A stretch of 64,000 bases of DNA, taken from assembly GCF_937873765.1 (NCBI RefSeq), contig NZ_CALMZC010000051.1, forward strand, positions 26,647-90,646, written 5' to 3'. How positions within the stretch are numbered: position 1 is the stretch's first letter; each line of letters opens with the position of its first letter. Under the pieces are notes generated by a model. That model saw only the letters and a list, made by a program, of their open reading frames with translations. It did not search any database and was not told the DNA's origin. This DNA is from an uncultured Thiothrix sp. (GTDB taxonomy: Bacteria; Pseudomonadota; Gammaproteobacteria; Thiotrichales; Thiotrichaceae). Below, piece by piece: positions 24,968 through 34,505 of the stretch. The translations under genes and the position numbers were made by a program.

Positions 24968-26683
24968 ATGCGTGTATCTCAATTTCCTTTGTCCACTCTA
25001 CGTGAGACGCCTGCTGATGCTGAAGTCATTAGCCATCAACTAATGCTACGTGCTGGTCTGATTCGCCGCACGGCTTCAGGACTTTATACTTGGATGCCGT
25101 ATGGTTTACGTGTCTTGCATAAAGTCGAAGCGATTGTGCGCGAGGAAATGGATAAGGCCGGTGCTGTTGAAGTCTTAATGCCTGCGATTCAACCCGCTGA
25201 ACTGTGGCAAGAGTCAGGCCGTTGGGAACAATATGGCCCTGAATTATTGCGAGTTAAAGATCGACATGAGCGTGAGTTTTGTGTAGGGCCAACCCATGAA
25301 GAAATCATCACCGATTTAATGCGTCGGGAGCTAAATAGCTATAAGCAACTACCCGTTAACTATTATCAAATTCAAACTAAATTTCGTGATGAAATCCGCC
25401 CACGCTTTGGGGTAATGCGTTCACGCGAATTTATTATGAAGGATGCTTATTCTTTCCATTTAACCCAAGACTCTTTGCAAGCAACTTATGACGCGATGTA
25501 CGCAGCCTATTGCCGTATTTTCGAGCGCTTAGGTTTGAGTTTCCGCCCTGTGGCTGCAGATAATGGTTCGATTGGTGGCAGCGGTTCGCACGAATTCCAT
25601 GTGTTGGCCTCCTCTGGTGAGGATGACATTGTGTTTTCGGATGCTAGCGATTACGCAGCGAATATTGAAAAAGCGGAAGCCTTAGCGCCAACGGGTGAAC
25701 GCCCTGCACCTAGCCAAGCAATGCATAAAGTGCATACGCCGAATACTAAAACGATTCAAGCCTTGGTCGATAATTTCCAGTTACCCATTGAAAAGACCAT
25801 TAAGACTTTAATCGTCGAAGCCTCTGCAGAAAGTGAAGCAAAGTTTGTCGCCTTATTAATTCGTGGTGATCATGAGCTGAATGAAATTAAAGCTGAACAG
25901 CAACCCGAAGTGGCCAAGCCGTTACGCATGGCGACTGAAGAAGAGGTGCGCTCAGTCATGGGAGCAGGCCCTGGTTCTTTAGGCCCAGTGAATTGCCCCA
26001 TTCCAGTGATCGCAGATCGTACCGTGGCAGTGATGAGTGATTTTGGCGCAGGTGCGAATATTGAGGATTATCACTTCTTTGGGATTAACTGGGAACGTGA
26101 TTTACCTTTGCCCAAGGTCGCTGATCTACGCAATGTAAAAGCAGGTGACCCAAGCCCTGATGGTAAAGGTACACTCTCCATTGTGCGTGGGATTGAAGTG
26201 GGGCATGTGTTCCAACTCGGTAAAAAATATTCTGAAACCATGAATGCCACCGTGTTAGATGAAAATGGCAAAGCACAAACCATGCTGATGGGCTGCTATG
26301 GGATTGGTGTGACTCGTGTCGTAGCGGCTGCGATTGAGCAAAACTACGACGAAGCCGGGATTATCTGGCCGAAAGCGATGGCACCGTTTCAAGTTTCGAT
26401 TGTACCTTTGAATATGCGTAAATCCGAGGCAGTCGCACAAGCCGCAGAAGCTTTACACACCCAATTGCAAGCAGCCGGAATTGAAGTACTGCTCGATGAT
26501 CGTGATATGCGCCCCGGTGCTATGTTTGCAGATCATGAGCTGATGGGGATTCCACATCGGGTGGTTATTTCTGACCGTGGTTTGCAAACGGGTAACTTAG
26601 AGTATAAAGCGCGTCAAGGTGGTGAAGCCGAACACGTGGCTAGTGCTGAAATCCTCAGTTTCTTACAAGCTAAACTCGCTTAA
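24968..26683 (+). CDS. proS: prolyl-tRNA synthetase (bacterial type)
   Basis: 571 aa, near the E. coli length. Class II motifs are visible: [55 protein letters not shown] (motif 2 area), and the INS editing domain between (about 220-400). The C-terminal anticodon-binding domain includes [31 protein letters not shown] 24968 ([34 protein letters not shown] in segments) matches the family N-terminus; an upstream TTG at 24938 lies in the terminator tail. Charges tRNA-Pro. Confidence 0.97.
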   Translation: MRVSQFPLSTLRETPADAEVISHQLMLRAGLIRRTASGLYTWMPYGLRVLHKVEAIVREEMDKAGAVEVLMPAIQPAELWQESGRWEQYGPELLRVKDRHEREFCVGPTHEEIITDLMRRELNSYKQLPVNYYQIQTKFRDEIRPRFGVMRSREFIMKDAYSFHLTQDSLQATYDAMYAAYCRIFERLGLSFRPVAADNGSIGGSGSHEFHVLASSGEDDIVFSDASDYAANIEKAEALAPTGERPAPSQAMHKVHTPNTKTIQALVDNFQLPIEKTIKTLIVEASAESEAKFVALLIRGDHELNEIKAEQQPEVAKPLRMATEEEVRSVMGAGPGSLGPVNCPIPVIADRTVAVMSDFGAGANIEDYHFFGINWERDLPLPKVADLRNVKAGDPSPDGKGTLSIVRGIEVGHVFQLGKKYSETMNATVLDENGKAQTMLMGCYGIGVTRVVAAAIEQNYDEAGIIWPKAMAPFQVSIVPLNMRKSEAVAQAAEALHTQLQAAGIEVLLDDRDMRPGAMFADHELMGIPHRVVISDRGLQTGNLEYKARQGGEAEHVASAEILSFLQAKLA

Positions 26684-26693
26684 ACGCTTATTC

Positions 26694-26728
26694 AAGTGCA
26701 ATCTTTTAGGTTTTAAAAGGTTGCACTT
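26694..26728. terminator. inverted repeat between convergent proS and mobB-moeA
   Basis: AAGTGCAA (26694-26701) pairs with TTGCACTT (26721-26728) around the moeA stop codon. Likely a shared terminator structure for the two converging genes; inference from position. Confidence 0.5.
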
Positions 26729-28499
26729 TCACCCAATCGCCTTGTTCCACGCCTGCATTATCCTCATCTAAAATAAGGTAGCAATTAGCACGACTCATGG
26801 ACATGAGTATGCCTGAGCCTTGTGCGCCCGTGGTGCATACTATCAAGCCACTAGCGGGGTCTTGCTCGTAAATAGCCCGCAAAAATTCGGTGCGTCCCGG
26901 TTTCTTTGTTAGTTTCTGTGCAGATCGCGCTTGTACGACTAAGGGCTGGTAGTCCGTTTCTCCCGCTAAATATAACAGTGCAGGTTGAACGATTTGCTGG
27001 AAGGTCACCATGACCGCTACCGGATTACCCGGCAAACCAAAAAATAGGGTTTCACCTAGTTTGCCAAACGCGAGTGGACGACCGGGCTTAATCGCAATTT
27101 TCCAGAAGTCAATTTCGCCTAATTGATCGAGAATATGTTTGGTATAGTCTGCTTCACCTACGGAAACACCACCGGAAGTGATGACCACATCGGCACTTTC
27201 AGCCGCCATTTTAAAAGCAGCTTGCAGGGCTTCAGGCTGATCTTTAACAACACCCAAGTCCACTATATCCAAACCTAAGTTTTTAAGCATCCCGAACAAG
27301 GTGTAACGATTACTGTCATATACGCAGCCCTTATCCAAAGGCTCGCCGATTGAGCGTAACTCATCACCCGTTGAAAAAAAAGCGACTCGCGGTGCACGAT
27401 AGACTTTTACTTCAGCGATTCCCAAAGAGGCAAGCAGGCCTAAATCAGCCGGAATTAAACGTCGACCCGCTTCAAGTATGGTTTGGCCTTGAGCAATATC
27501 CTCACCTTGAAGTCGCACATTTTGACCTTGCTTGTGCCCCGTGCCAATCCTTACGGTGGATGCATCCACGAGTTCAGTGTGCTCTTGCATCACCACGGTA
27601 TCCGTACCCAGCGGCATAGGCGCACCCGTCATAATGCGTATACAGGAATCTGCAGGGCATTCAGTTTCAAACGGATGTCCTGCGAAGGCAGTGCCTGCAA
27701 TTGAGAGGCTTTTCATGGCATCTGTTGGCAAATCAGCACCGGCTAAAGCATAACCGTCCATAGCCGAGTTCGTATGGGCAGGTACATTAATGGGCGAGAT
27801 AACATTTTCAGCCAGCACTTGACCCAAGGCTAAACGCAGCGATTGTTTGATCACCGTTTTGATCGGTGTAATTGCTGCCATAATACGGGTCTGTGCTTCT
27901 GCTAAGGACAGGCTAAATGGCTCACGCGCATCAGCACAGCTTGGGGCAGTGTTAATCTCTGTAGCAGTTTGAGATTTCTGTCCGACTACTTGCTCCAAAA
28001 TAAACGCTGCAATCGTAGAGGCTTGCTGCAAATCTAATTGGGTGATTTGTGCATTGGCTAAATCAAGTGGAGTGTCACTCGCAATTGCAATGATTTGTGG
28101 GTCATTCGGAAAGAGTAAAGGATTACCAAGAGCAGGGCGGTGGATTTCAATTTTCGGTAGGGTTTCATGCTTGAAACCTTCCACTAAAATCAAGTCAATA
28201 GCATTTTGATTGACCAGTTCTAAAGCGGATTTTAAAGAAACTTCGGTGGTTTCACTCTTTTCAAACAGCACGGCTCGCGTTTTCTGTGAGGCCAAAATCA
28301 CTTGATCAGCACCTGCGGTTTGAAAACGGAAGGTATCTTTGCCGGGTTGGTCAAGCTCCACCTTATGATGCGCATGTTTGATCACTGCCACCCGTAAACC
28401 TTGGGCGCGTAACAGCGGAATAAGCGCAGTAATTAATGTCGTTTTCCCGGTGCCGCTCCATGCGCAAATACCAACGATAGGAATGGATCTTGAACTCAT
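26706..28499 (-). CDS. MobB-MoeA fusion (molybdenum cofactor biosynthesis)
   Basis: 597-aa fusion. Residues 1-170 are MobB-like (IVGICAWSGTGKTTLITALIPLL with P-loop; IDLILVEGFKHETLPKIEIHR), a GTP-binding protein helping guanylation of molybdenum cofactor. Residues about 195-597 are MoeA (molybdopterin molybdenumtransferase): INVPAHTNSAMDGYAL, RIMTGAPMPLGTDTVVMQEH, STGDEL, VYDSNRYTLFGML, VITSGGVSVGEADYTK, FFGLPGNPVAVMVTF. All MoeA domains are present, including the C-terminal domain IV. Its start overlaps the mobA stop by 4 bp, so mobA and this gene form a coupled operon. Separate mobB and moeA genes are the common state. Confidence 0.93.
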   Translation of the reverse strand: MSSRSIPIVGICAWSGTGKTTLITALIPLLRAQGLRVAVIKHAHHKVELDQPGKDTFRFQTAGADQVILASQKTRAVLFEKSETTEVSLKSALELVNQNAIDLILVEGFKHETLPKIEIHRPALGNPLLFPNDPQIIAIASDTPLDLANAQITQLDLQQASTIAAFILEQVVGQKSQTATEINTAPSCADAREPFSLSLAEAQTRIMAAITPIKTVIKQSLRLALGQVLAENVISPINVPAHTNSAMDGYALAGADLPTDAMKSLSIAGTAFAGHPFETECPADSCIRIMTGAPMPLGTDTVVMQEHTELVDASTVRIGTGHKQGQNVRLQGEDIAQGQTILEAGRRLIPADLGLLASLGIAEVKVYRAPRVAFFSTGDELRSIGEPLDKGCVYDSNRYTLFGMLKNLGLDIVDLGVVKDQPEALQAAFKMAAESADVVITSGGVSVGEADYTKHILDQLGEIDFWKIAIKPGRPLAFGKLGETLFFGLPGNPVAVMVTFQQIVQPALLYLAGETDYQPLVVQARSAQKLTKKPGRTEFLRAIYEQDPASGLIVCTTGAQGSGILMSMSRANCYLILDEDNAGVEQGDWVKVQPFKT

Positions 28500-29092
28500 A
28501 GGCGGCCTTCCTGTAGTGCTTGATAATGAGCGGGAGTATTAATATTTTGGAACATGATAGCAATATCACTACAGTTCACGGTAGCCATGCGCTGTTGTTG
28601 ATACCAAGCGCGTAATTGACGCTCACCACGTGCCAAAAATGCCTCCAAATTCGGCAGTAACGCTACAGAGACTAAAGCGTAAGTAGGCTGTAATTGCTTA
28701 CCATCATGTGCAACCACTAAATCCGCGTTGAAGGTATTCAAAGCCTGCAACATGCGTGCGGCAAAATCAGGGGCAAGATAAAAGCTATCACAGGGAATCG
28801 TGAGAATATAAGGCGTTTTCACCGTATGCATTGCCGCCGTAAGACCTGCTAACGGGCCTTGGTGCTCAGGCGTTTGGTCACTAATGACCGGAAATCCGTA
28901 GCTTTGATAAATAGCCTGATTGCGGTTGGCATTAATCACTAGACTGCTTAGCTGAGTTTGAAAAGCAGTAATAAGATGTTCAATCAAGGGACGGCCTTGC
29001 CATTCAATCAAGCCCTTATCTAAACCACCCATGCGGCTACCTTGCCCACCTGCGAGAATGACACCGGTGACTTGTTCTTGTTTGATGCTCAT
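28496..29092 (-). CDS. mobA: molybdenum cofactor guanylyltransferase
   Basis: 198 aa. Nucleotidyltransferase signature VTGVILAGGQGSRMGGLDKGLIEW and PLIEHLITAF at the N-terminus, DQTPEHQGPLAGLTAAM and LTIPCDSFYLAPDF in the core: MobA, which attaches GMP to Mo-molybdopterin to form bis-MGD. Overlaps the downstream mobB-moeA fusion by an ATGA junction. moaA lies separately 20 kb away. Confidence 0.95.
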   Translation of the reverse strand: MSIKQEQVTGVILAGGQGSRMGGLDKGLIEWQGRPLIEHLITAFQTQLSSLVINANRNQAIYQSYGFPVISDQTPEHQGPLAGLTAAMHTVKTPYILTIPCDSFYLAPDFAARMLQALNTFNADLVVAHDGKQLQPTYALVSVALLPNLEAFLARGERQLRAWYQQQRMATVNCSDIAIMFQNINTPAHYQALQEGRL

Positions 29093-29346
29093 GCTTTGAA
29101 GTTTGCACTGAATAAAAGAGGGAAGTCTATCTTAGCGGAAGTACTTGGGTTGTAGCAGCTTAGCAGTAAAAAGCTGCATCTAAACGACTCAGACCAGCGC
29201 AATGGTCGCTGGACGGTCTGCTGCGCAGGCGTTGGCTTAATTAGGTTTTTTCTCAATCCATAGAGACATTTTGTTAAGCCAAGCAACTTGTTGCGCAAAG
29301 ATGGTTTTACTACACTTAAAAAGTAAAACCAAGCAGATCACATACC

Positions 29347-29575
29347 ATGCATAAAGTCAGTAGCAAACGCCAAGTCACTTTACCCAAATTACTGGGTGAG
29401 CAAATGGGTATTTTTCCCAGTGATTAAGTGGAAATTTTTGAATTCAATGGCAGGCAAGTTGATGGTGATTAAAAAAATCAGGGGTAATAGTACTGGAAGT
29501 TTAAAGCATCTCAAGCTACGGAGTGCGATTACTGACAAGGAGTCCTTGTAGGATGCGCTCAATGATCGCCATTGA
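29347..29575 (+). pseudogene. decayed VapB/AbrB-type antitoxin
   Basis: MHKVSSKRQVTLPKLLGEQMG is an AbrB/SpoVT swapped-hairpin antitoxin start. TAA at 29425-29427 interrupts it; the frame then shifts by one before 29468 (IKKIRGNSTGSLKHLK), and TAG at 29549-29551 interrupts the tail ESL*DALNDRH, which ends at TGA 29573-29575 overlapping the toxin start. Three lesions show a dead gene. Confidence 0.75.
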
Positions 29576-29835
29576 TACCAATGTATTGTTGCGCCATCTT
29601 TTGTAAGAGAATGAGGCTCAGTCTCCGCTAGCAACTCGATTGTTTGAGCAAGATAAAAAAATATTAATTACCGAGGAAGTAAACTTAACCCTCCTGATTT
29701 TGCCGATACTTTGTTTATTCATAAGGCTAAACAAATAGCTAAGCAATGCGGGTAGACATTAGAAGCGGTTTTCAGTTTTGATATTGGGGCATTAAGGGTG
29801 CGGGAGACACAGCATCCTTCAGTTAATCCTCTCTA
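29562..29835 (+). pseudogene. decayed VapC-like PIN-domain toxin
   Basis: MIAIDTNVLLRHLL is the PIN-domain first strand with the conserved metal-binding Asp. An in-frame TAA follows (29604-29606), then homology continues as ENEAQSPLATRLFEQDKKILITEEVNL. Later parts (FSFDIGALRVRETQHPSVN) are in shifted frames. Paired with the antitoxin remnant, it is a degenerate vapBC locus. From here to 29915 only a fragmentary frame ending at 29909 is seen; the rest of 29093-29346 holds nothing recognisable. Confidence 0.7.
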
Positions 29836-29915
29836 ATCAAGCAATAGATGATTGGTTTGAAGGCGCTGACTGTTCCGGTTACTATCGCTACATCCCCTCT
29901 GCTGTTTAACTGCTT

Positions 29916-32330
29916 ATGTCTATGACTCCCTTAGAAATCGCTCTCAAACAGATTGAAGACTGTCGTCGTACTCGTTGGAAATCATTGGATTTGAGGTGGC
30001 GCTGTGTAGGTATAACAGAAATACCAGAGCAGGTGTTTGAGCTAACTTGGCTGGAAAGCTTGGATATATCAGGGTGGGCAATTTCGACAGGCAATATTCA
30101 AATCATTCCTCCAGCTATTCAGCGATTAACCAAACTAACGAAATTTATCTGCGATCGCAATCAGATCAGTGACTTAAGTGCTTTGAGTGGATTGTCATGC
30201 TTACAAGAACTCAATTGTAGCGATAATCAAGTCAGCAACTTAAGTGCTTTAATTGGCTTGTCATGCTTACAAAAACTCAACTGTAGTGACAACCGGATCA
30301 GCGACTTAAGTGCCCTGACTGGTTTATCGTCGTTGCGAGAACTCGATTGTGGAAATAATCAGATTAGTGATTTGAGTGCGCTGAGTGGTTTAACGTCCTT
30401 GCAAAGACTACATTGTGCTTCTAATCAAATCAGTGACTTGAGTGCACTCAGTAGTTTATTGTCCTTGCAACATCTGTCTTGTTGGAGCAATCAGCTTCAG
30501 GATTTAAGTCCATTAAGCGGTTTGTCGTCTTTGCAATGGCTTTCTTGTGGAATTAATCAGATTCAGGACGTGAGTCCTCTAAGTCGGTTACTGTCCTTGC
30601 AACATCTGTCTTGTTGGAGTAATCAGATCAGTGATTTGAGTGCACTAAGTGGCTTGCTGTCCTTGCAAAAGCTAAATTGCGGGAGTAATCAGATCAGTGA
30701 TTTGAGTCCTGTAAAGAGTTTGCTGTCCTTGCAAAAGCTAGATTGTGAGAACAATCAGATCAGCGAGTTGCAACCATTAAATGGTTTACTGTCTTTACAG
30801 TACCTAAAGTGTGGCCATAATCAAGTCACTGATTTAACCTTGACTAATTTACCTGCCTTAAAAACGCTGGATTGTAGTAATAACCATATCCGTGAAATGC
30901 GTCTGAGTGGTTTGTTGTCTCTGCAAAAGCTTAATTGTAGTAACACACAAATGATTGACCTGAATACGCTGAGTAAACTAACTATGGTTAATCAGATCAG
31001 TGATTTAAGTTCATTAAGTAGTCTAACGGCTTTGCAAAGACTGGATTGTGACCATAATCAGATTCGTGATTTGAGTCCATTAAGGAGTTTATTTCATTTG
31101 GAATGGTTGAGTTGTGAGGGCAATCAGATCAGCGATTTGAGTCCGTTGAGCGCTCTGCACGCTTTGGAGTATTTGAGTTGTGGTAGCAACCAAATCATTG
31201 ATCTAAGTGCACTTAGGGAAATGTCTTTTTTGCAAACTTTGTCTTGCTCCATGAATCAAATTATTGATTTAAGTCCACTGCGTAGTTTGTTTGTTCTGCA
31301 ATATTTACACTGTAGGCATAATCAAATTTCTAACCTAAGTCCAATTAGTGGTTTGAGGTCTTTGCAAACTTTGGACTGTGATCATAACCACATTAAGGAT
31401 GTGTCAATACTTTATAGTTTTGTAATGTCTGGGCAGCTACAAAGGCTCAATTTGTCGAGCAATCCAGTAGTCGGAGTGCCTTCTAACCTAACAGAAACCA
31501 AAGGTTCAGAGTTTATATATGCTGGTTGTTTAAATAATTTCAGAAACTACTGGCAAGACCTGTCCAAAGGCTCGGCTAAGCATCAGCAGTTAAAGATACA
31601 GTTGGTTGGCAATGGTCGGGTCGGCAAAATGACCTTGGCTTATGCACTAGAACATAGGCAGGCTCCTAGTGAAGACTTCAAATCTACCCACGGTATTGTC
31701 ATCAAAGAGCTTCAGCAAGCTTGGGCGGGGGAGGAGGAACCAGTCACCTTACAAGTCTGGGATTTTGGTGGGCAGGAAATTTATCATGCGACTCATCGCC
31801 TATTCCTCTCAGATGATTGCTTGTATTTATTAGTATGGGCCGAAGCAACCGAAGAGCAAGCTGATGAAACCTGCCACCCAGTGAGTTATTGGCTTGAGGC
31901 TATTCATGATCTTGCACCACATAGCGCAGTGATTTTAGTCAAAAACCAGATTGACCGTTCCGACCGTTTACCTGCCCGACCCGCTGAGCTGACTGCAGAT
32001 CTGCCGGGGGTTAAACAAATTCGCCAGGATGTAAAAATTTCTGCCATGCAGTATCGTGGGTTACCTGCTTTGCGCGGTGCAATTGAGTCGGTGCTTGAGG
32101 AGTTGAAGCCACGTATCTGTTTAGAGTTACCGATCTCATGGCTGCAAGTCCAAGAAGAGTTAAAGCACCTAGATGAAAAAGCGATTCCTTTCGCTCAGTT
32201 CCAGCAACTTTGTATTAAGGCAGGTGTGAGTGATCCTCGCTGGTTTGCCAATTATCTACACAAAACCGGAGTCTTGTTTACCGTGCTGGTGCTTTCCAAG
32301 ATCAGCTTATTCTTGACCAGAATTGGGTAA
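29916..32330 (+). CDS. leucine-rich repeat Roco protein, N-terminal part (LRR-Roc-COR start), frameshifted
   Basis: 804 aa as read. About twenty 22-residue LRRs (NQISDLSALSGLxSLQxLxC pattern, residues ~60-530) are followed by a Roc GTPase (about 560-720: LVGNGRVGKM P-loop, WDFGGQE, KNQID) and the start of a COR domain. The P-loop has Met where Roco proteins have Ser/Thr after GK, and one repeat near 30960-31000 is shortened (SKLTMVNQISDL). Homology to the COR region leaves this frame near 32275 and continues in the +2 frame, so the last ~15 codons before 32330 are out of frame. Intact relatives are LRR-Roc-COR proteins; this copy is probably non-functional. Confidence 0.8.
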   Translation: MSMTPLEIALKQIEDCRRTRWKSLDLRWRCVGITEIPEQVFELTWLESLDISGWAISTGNIQIIPPAIQRLTKLTKFICDRNQISDLSALSGLSCLQELNCSDNQVSNLSALIGLSCLQKLNCSDNRISDLSALTGLSSLRELDCGNNQISDLSALSGLTSLQRLHCASNQISDLSALSSLLSLQHLSCWSNQLQDLSPLSGLSSLQWLSCGINQIQDVSPLSRLLSLQHLSCWSNQISDLSALSGLLSLQKLNCGSNQISDLSPVKSLLSLQKLDCENNQISELQPLNGLLSLQYLKCGHNQVTDLTLTNLPALKTLDCSNNHIREMRLSGLLSLQKLNCSNTQMIDLNTLSKLTMVNQISDLSSLSSLTALQRLDCDHNQIRDLSPLRSLFHLEWLSCEGNQISDLSPLSALHALEYLSCGSNQIIDLSALREMSFLQTLSCSMNQIIDLSPLRSLFVLQYLHCRHNQISNLSPISGLRSLQTLDCDHNHIKDVSILYSFVMSGQLQRLNLSSNPVVGVPSNLTETKGSEFIYAGCLNNFRNYWQDLSKGSAKHQQLKIQLVGNGRVGKMTLAYALEHRQAPSEDFKSTHGIVIKELQQAWAGEEEPVTLQVWDFGGQEIYHATHRLFLSDDCLYLLVWAEATEEQADETCHPVSYWLEAIHDLAPHSAVILVKNQIDRSDRLPARPAELTADLPGVKQIRQDVKISAMQYRGLPALRGAIESVLEELKPRICLELPISWLQVQEELKHLDEKAIPFAQFQQLCIKAGVSDPRWFANYLHKTGVLFTVLVLSKISLFLTRIG

Positions 32331-32785
32331 TTCAGGCAGCTTATCGAGTGTTTGACCCCCAAAAGCAGCGCAGCTTGATTGAAGATGATCTGAAAGGCTG
32401 TTTCAAAGGTCGACATACTCACTTCATTTGACCTGAAGTCGATAGCCTTGAGCGGGAAATCTATCTTGATTTCATGCGTAACTGTGGTATTTGCTACGAG
32501 CCACACCGCTATCAGAATTTTCAAGCCAATAAACCCTTCGCTGAGCGAGAGTTCATTATTCCTGCTTTATTACCTTTGAGCAGTAAAGCCAAGGCGGCAT
32601 GGGGCAGTACTCGTCGAGAGGATTGGCAACTCGACATCGAATATCCTTTCTTGCACCGCAGCATTATTGAACGCCTTGTCCTGCGTCTTGGCGAAACCTA
32701 TGAGAGCGAACCGTGGCGTACAGGGATTTTCTGCCAGACTCAGCTAGGTCAAGTGCTGCTAGAGTGTGAATACAGCAATAAATAG
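32282..32785 (+). pseudogene. COR-domain part of the broken Roco gene
   Basis: The frame starting RAGAFQDQLILDQNWVIQAAYRVFD directly continues the COR domain of the preceding ORF. It is interrupted by TGA at 32429-32431, resumes as PEVDSLEREIYLDFMRNCGICYEP (ATG 32474), and ends at TAG 32783-32785. All of it is in the same frame as the TIR segment that follows. Confidence 0.75.
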
Positions 32786-32803
32786 CAATCGACTCAGGGC
32801 CGG

Positions 32804-33463
32804 TTGCGTTTTCAATTGCGTGGCAATCGACTCGAGCAACTGGTCGTTGTCTTGCGTCAATTAGTCAGGGCAATCAGCCCCCATCGTCGCTATACCGAAT
32901 ACTTGAGTCAAGCAGGCGCACAGCCTGTGTTGTTGCCAGAACTCAAGGAAACGGACGCAACTGAGCGTCAGCTAGAGGAAACTAAACCAGTGAATCACAC
33001 CATTAAGCTGTTTATTTCGTATTCTCACGCCGATGAAGCGTATAAAAAAGAATTAGAACTCTGCCTGAAAAACATCAAACGGCGCTTGCCTTTAGAGTAT
33101 TGGGATGATCGGCAAATGTTTGCAGGTGAGTTAATGGATGAGCAAATTCTACAGCGGCTAGAGGTCGCTGATGTGGTGGTACTGCTAATCAGTAGGAATT
33201 TCTTTGCCTCAGATTATTGTTTTAGTATTGAAATGGAAAAAGCACTGAAGCGCTACGAGCAAAAACACAATCAGGTTATTCCCATAATTATTCGTGCCAC
33301 TGATGACTGGCGTGAATTCGAGATTGGTAAAATTACCGCTCTGCCTACGGACGGCAAACCCTTAAACCAATGGGAGGATAAGGACGAATTCTGGGCGGAT
33401 GTTCAGCAAGGTATTCGTCAGCAAGTCGAAAAACTGTTACAGCGTAAAAGCCCTTTGATTTAA
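32804..33463 (+). CDS. C-terminal COR end plus TIR domain of the broken Roco gene
   Basis: 219 aa from an in-frame TTG just after the TAG at 32783. The first ~70 residues (RFQLRGNRLEQLVVVLRQLVR) continue the COR region. A TIR domain follows (KLFISYSHADEAYKKELELCL, EYWDDRQMFAGELMDEQI, ADVVVLLISRNFFASDYCFSIEMEKAL, VIPIIIRATDDW). With the upstream pieces it would make one LRR-Roc-COR-TIR protein. No ribosome binding site is seen for a separate start, so independent expression is doubtful. Confidence 0.65.
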   Translation: MRFQLRGNRLEQLVVVLRQLVRAISPHRRYTEYLSQAGAQPVLLPELKETDATERQLEETKPVNHTIKLFISYSHADEAYKKELELCLKNIKRRLPLEYWDDRQMFAGELMDEQILQRLEVADVVVLLISRNFFASDYCFSIEMEKALKRYEQKHNQVIPIIIRATDDWREFEIGKITALPTDGKPLNQWEDKDEFWADVQQGIRQQVEKLLQRKSPLI

Positions 33464-33545
33464 GATGCTTGTAGAAGCTTTTGCTTAAGCTACAGACATT
33501 ATTAAATTCAAAACCCACCTATAAACACAATAAGGATTTTAACAT

Positions 33546-34334
33546 ATGAGTGAACTTGCCAATCCATACTCGCCGCCACGTTCCAATGTTCGTTTGCCAG
33601 AGCAGCCGCTTGCTACTTATCAATTGCTAGCTGAGCCACGTGCAGTTCCGGCAGTTATGGGCTTTAAGTGGATAGGTAAAGGCTGGGGTTTGATGAAGCC
33701 CGATTTAGGCATGTGGATTTTGATGCTGCTGACAGTGATGGTTTTCAATATTTTGATTTCTTTTCTGCCTTTTATTGGTGGGATCGTTACCACTTTACTG
33801 AGTCCGGTATTTGCAGGCGGCATGCTCATGGCACTTAGAGGCGCAGAGCAAGGTCAGCGGGTGCAGTTTTCCTCACTATTCGCTGGCTTTTCTACTAGGT
33901 TTGCGCCGTTACTTGGCTTAGGCGCTTTAAATCTAGCCATGTGGTTGATAGTAGTTACCTGCTTGGGTGTGCTGTTTTGGAGTTTTTTTGCGATTTATGG
34001 CGCAGATGTCGCTACTGTGGATCTACCATCTTCTTTCTCTTCCACTGCGGTATCACTAGCTGTGTTATTGGGCTTCATCGGCTTTGCAGTGATTAGTATG
34101 CTGTTATGGTTTGCAACTCCTCTAGTAGCTTTGCAGGATGTACCGGTTTTCAAAGCTTTAGGCATGAGCATGACAGCTTGCTTACGGAATATTGTGCCTT
34201 TATTACTCTATAGCCTAGCTGCCTTTGGCTTGATCCTCTTAGGCATTCTACCAATCGGTCTAGGTTTGTTAATCGTTTTCCCCTTATTACTCGCTGCGTT
34301 TTATAAATCCTATCAACAGATTTTCTTGAAATAA
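33546..34334 (+). CDS. BPSS1780-like multi-spanning membrane protein
   Basis: 262 aa. N-terminal NPYSPPRSNV soluble tail, then about five or six hydrophobic segments (WILMLLTVMVFNILISFLPF, LGALNLAMWLIVVTCLGVLF, AVSLAVLLGFIGFAVISML, LLLYSLAAFGLILLGILPIG). The first pair plus SPVFAGGMLMALRG matches the BPSS1780 family of uncharacterised inner-membrane proteins. Preceded by AAGGA. A strong terminator follows, so it is monocistronic. Confidence 0.8.
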   Translation: MSELANPYSPPRSNVRLPEQPLATYQLLAEPRAVPAVMGFKWIGKGWGLMKPDLGMWILMLLTVMVFNILISFLPFIGGIVTTLLSPVFAGGMLMALRGAEQGQRVQFSSLFAGFSTRFAPLLGLGALNLAMWLIVVTCLGVLFWSFFAIYGADVATVDLPSSFSSTAVSLAVLLGFIGFAVISMLLWFATPLVALQDVPVFKALGMSMTACLRNIVPLLLYSLAAFGLILLGILPIGLGLLIVFPLLLAAFYKSYQQIFLK

Positions 34335-34353
34335 GCGTGCTCAGTGATTGACT

Positions 34354-34386
34354 AACAAGGCTCTGAACTAGAGCCTTGTTGTTTTT
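34354..34386 (+). terminator. intrinsic terminator after the BPSS1780-like gene
   Basis: Perfect 11-bp stem AACAAGGCTCT/AGAGCCTTGTT, 5-nt loop GAACT, then GTTTTT. Classic rho-independent terminator. Confidence 0.9.
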
Positions 34387-34491
34387 CTTAAAGGCAATAA
34401 AGCTCAATAGTTCACTGCTTTAAGTAACCTACATACATAAAGTACGAATTTTTTGTATCCATAATCATTCCATAGCCTATTTTTGGACTGA

Positions 34492-34505
34492 AATGAATGT
34501 TCATT
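34492..34505. promoter_or_regulatory. palindromic operator candidate upstream of gfa
   Basis: AATGAA-TG-TTCATT, a perfect 14-bp palindrome ending 12 bp before a TATACT box (34518-34523) and 95 bp before the gfa start. The overlap with the expected -35 position suits a repressor site. The regulator is unknown. Confidence 0.45.

Noticed and set aside
29089..29298. Small minus-strand ORF upstream of mobA
   Set aside because: No recognisable domain, unusual composition, and it lies in the mobA leader; not supported as a gene.
30140..31460. Regularly spaced repeats that could suggest a CRISPR or minisatellite
   Set aside because: The 66-bp period is exactly one 22-codon leucine-rich repeat and the frame is open throughout; it is coding.
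32804..33463. Stand-alone TIR-domain gene
   Set aside because: It starts in the middle of COR-type sequence, has no ribosome site, and is in frame with the upstream fragments; better explained as the end of a broken Roco gene.
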